Shown here: one piece after another, positions 13,982 to 14,744 of the stretch | How positions within the stretch are numbered: position 1 is the first letter of the stretch | Layout: every line of letters begins with the position of its first letter | NCBI GenBank assembly: GCA_037442005.1 | Contig: JBBIRA010000045.1 | Coordinates: forward strand, 1-14,744 | Source of the DNA: Leptospirillum sp037442005 | GTDB lineage: Bacteria > Nitrospirota > Leptospirillia > Leptospirillales > Leptospirillaceae | Reading direction: 5' to 3' | DNA: 14,744 nucleotides | Translations under genes and position numbers: made by a program | The notes under the pieces: generated by a model | The model's input: the letters and a program-made list of their open reading frames with translations, nothing else | What the model was told of the DNA's origin: nothing | The model's database searches: none

Positions 13982-14744
13982 TCAGGCCAGTTCCGGATTG
14001 TAGGGGATTCCCTTCGTCCAGACCGCCCAGAGAATGCGCACCAGTTTGTTGGCCAAGGCGACGATCGCCACGTTCTTGTGGCTCTTGCGCGCCAAAAGGG
14101 CCGTGCACCAGGCCCGCAAACGTCCGTCTCCGATGATGCCCTTTTCGGACAGTTCAAGGCTTCTCAAGGCGGCCCGGGCGCCATGGATCAGGAGCGTCCT
14201 CAGGACGACATCCCCCTGCTTGGTGATGCGGCCCAGTCGGATCTTGTCTCCGGAGGTGTTCTGACGCACCACGAGCCCCAGATAGGCCGACATCTCGCGA
14301 CCACTCTTGAAGCGTCGGGGGTCTCCGACGAGAGCCAGCAGTGCGGCAACGGTCAGAGGGCCAATCCCCGGCACGGAGTCCAGATGCGGAGCCGCGGACG
14401 CGTTTCGTGTCAAGGCATTGATCTGCCGCTCGATCTCGAGGATGCGGTCCTCGATCTCCCGATAATGCCGCTGGAGGTTCTCCAGACAGGTTTTGAGCAC
14501 TTGGGTAAGGCCGTTCGTTTCATCGGCAAGAGTCGCGGACAATCCATCCCGGAAGGAGGCAACACCCTTGGGGATCGGGAGACCTCTTTCCAGAAGGAAC
14601 GCCCGTATCCGGTTGGAGAGAGCCGTCCGCTCGCAGAGCAGCCCCTGACGCGCCCCCAGAAGAACCGCCAGATCCTGCTGCTCCGTCGTCTTGACGGGAA
14701 CGCAGAATGTCTTGGGGTTGCGCGACGCTTCTCCAATAGCCTCC
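13982..14744 (-). CDS. IS110/IS1111-family transposase (IS-C), C-terminal 253 residues
   Basis: The frame is open from the window edge (first full codon at 14743) to the stop at 13984-13982. The visible start, EAIGEASRNPKTFCVPVKTT, aligns with EAICEASLRPRTTKVPVKTP of the IS-A transposase (residues 110-129), so only the N-terminal third with the DEDD residues is missing. Shared segments are ERTALSNRIRAFLLERG, a helical middle, DSVPGIGPLTVAALLALVGD, GREMSAYLGLVVRQNTSGDK with the probable catalytic Ser-Gly, and GRITKQGDVVLRTLLIHGAR. The ATG at 14542 is internal. No frameshift is seen in the visible part, so the gene may be active. The 3' untranslated side holds the candidate guide RNA. Confidence 0.92.
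   Translation of the reverse strand, partial: EAIGEASRNPKTFCVPVKTTEQQDLAVLLGARQGLLCERTALSNRIRAFLLERGLPIPKGVASFRDGLSATLADETNGLTQVLKTCLENLQRHYREIEDRILEIERQINALTRNASAAPHLDSVPGIGPLTVAALLALVGDPRRFKSGREMSAYLGLVVRQNTSGDKIRLGRITKQGDVVLRTLLIHGARAALRSLELSEKGIIGDGRLRAWCTALLARKSHKNVAIVALANKLVRILWAVWTKGIPYNPELA

Larger units (their letters stand above)
13420..14744 (-). mobile_element. Second IS110-family element, IS1111 type (IS-C), left end outside window
   Basis: Minus-strand element made of a DEDD-type transposase gene (13982 to beyond 14744) and about 560 bases of non-coding DNA after it. Its right end is recognised by comparison with IS-A: on the complement, CTTGAC (13447-13442), 10 bases, then GACCATATATTT (13431-13420), in the same order and spacing as 7801-7828. 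Beyond 13420 the sequence is IS-B transposase coding DNA, so IS-C inserted there. It is diverged from IS-A in both protein and non-coding parts, so it is a relative rather than a recent copy. Confidence 0.8.

Noticed and set aside
14410..14736. 108-residue minus-strand frame at the right edge
   Set aside because: It is an out-of-frame shadow. The frame of the stop at 13982 continues to the window edge and matches the IS-A transposase throughout.
1..14744. tRNA, rRNA, CRISPR arrays, replication origin
   Set aside because: I saw no cloverleaf, rRNA core sequence, regularly spaced repeat or origin-like cluster on either strand when reading by eye.

Overview
The window looks like a chromosomal stretch of a moderately GC-rich, Gram-negative-type bacterium. 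Gene content (glucose-6-phosphate dehydrogenase beside a PPK2 polyphosphate kinase, stand-alone EAL proteins, a B12-type radical SAM enzyme, a proton-linked antiporter and many insertion sequences) would suit an acidophile such as Leptospirillum. That assignment is inference only: there is no rRNA or other marker gene here.

Layout. (1) 1-1496, plus strand: the 3' part of zwf followed closely by a PPK2 gene. (2) 1485-2144, minus strand: a SAM-dependent methyltransferase whose end overlaps the PPK2 end. (3) 2331-5948: two c-di-GMP phosphodiesterase (EAL) genes either side of a B12-binding radical SAM gene. The radical SAM gene has its own sigma70-type promoter and a strong 3' hairpin. (4) About 6057-7825: a complete IS110-family element of the IS1111 type (IS-A), with subterminal inverted repeats and about 540 bases of non-coding sequence after the transposase gene. 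(5) 7829-11260: a small membrane protein translationally coupled to a DHA2-type MFS exporter, then a CPA2-type cation/proton antiporter. The DNA before the small gene is full of inverted repeats, one of which overlaps its ribosome binding site. (6) 11341-13419: an element (IS-B) coding an unusual fusion of a DruA/DUF4338 domain, a proline/lysine-rich linker and an IS701-like DDE transposase. (7) From 13420 to the window end, minus strand: a second, diverged IS1111-type element (IS-C), inserted into the 3' end of the IS-B transposase gene.

The main find is the comparison of IS-A and IS-C. Their non-coding regions downstream of the transposase gene align over a long stretch. They share an AT-rich block (ATATATTGGCGC), a following hairpin whose 3' arm has changed while still pairing, and a common right end (CTTGAC, 10 nt, GACCATATATTT). 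This is the expected place and behaviour of a bridge-RNA-like guide RNA of the IS1111 group. The shared right end also fixes the IS-C insertion point at about 13420, so the last 62 codons of the IS-B reading frame are IS-C DNA read in antisense.

The exporter/antiporter block is thus flanked by two related IS1111-type elements in inverted orientation. Its base composition looks more AT-rich by eye than the zwf side and clearly more than IS-B, which suggests an accessory segment. Two genes (the small membrane protein at 8088 and the IS-B transposase) have their Shine-Dalgarno sequence inside an inverted repeat, so translation control by RNA structure is a repeated theme.
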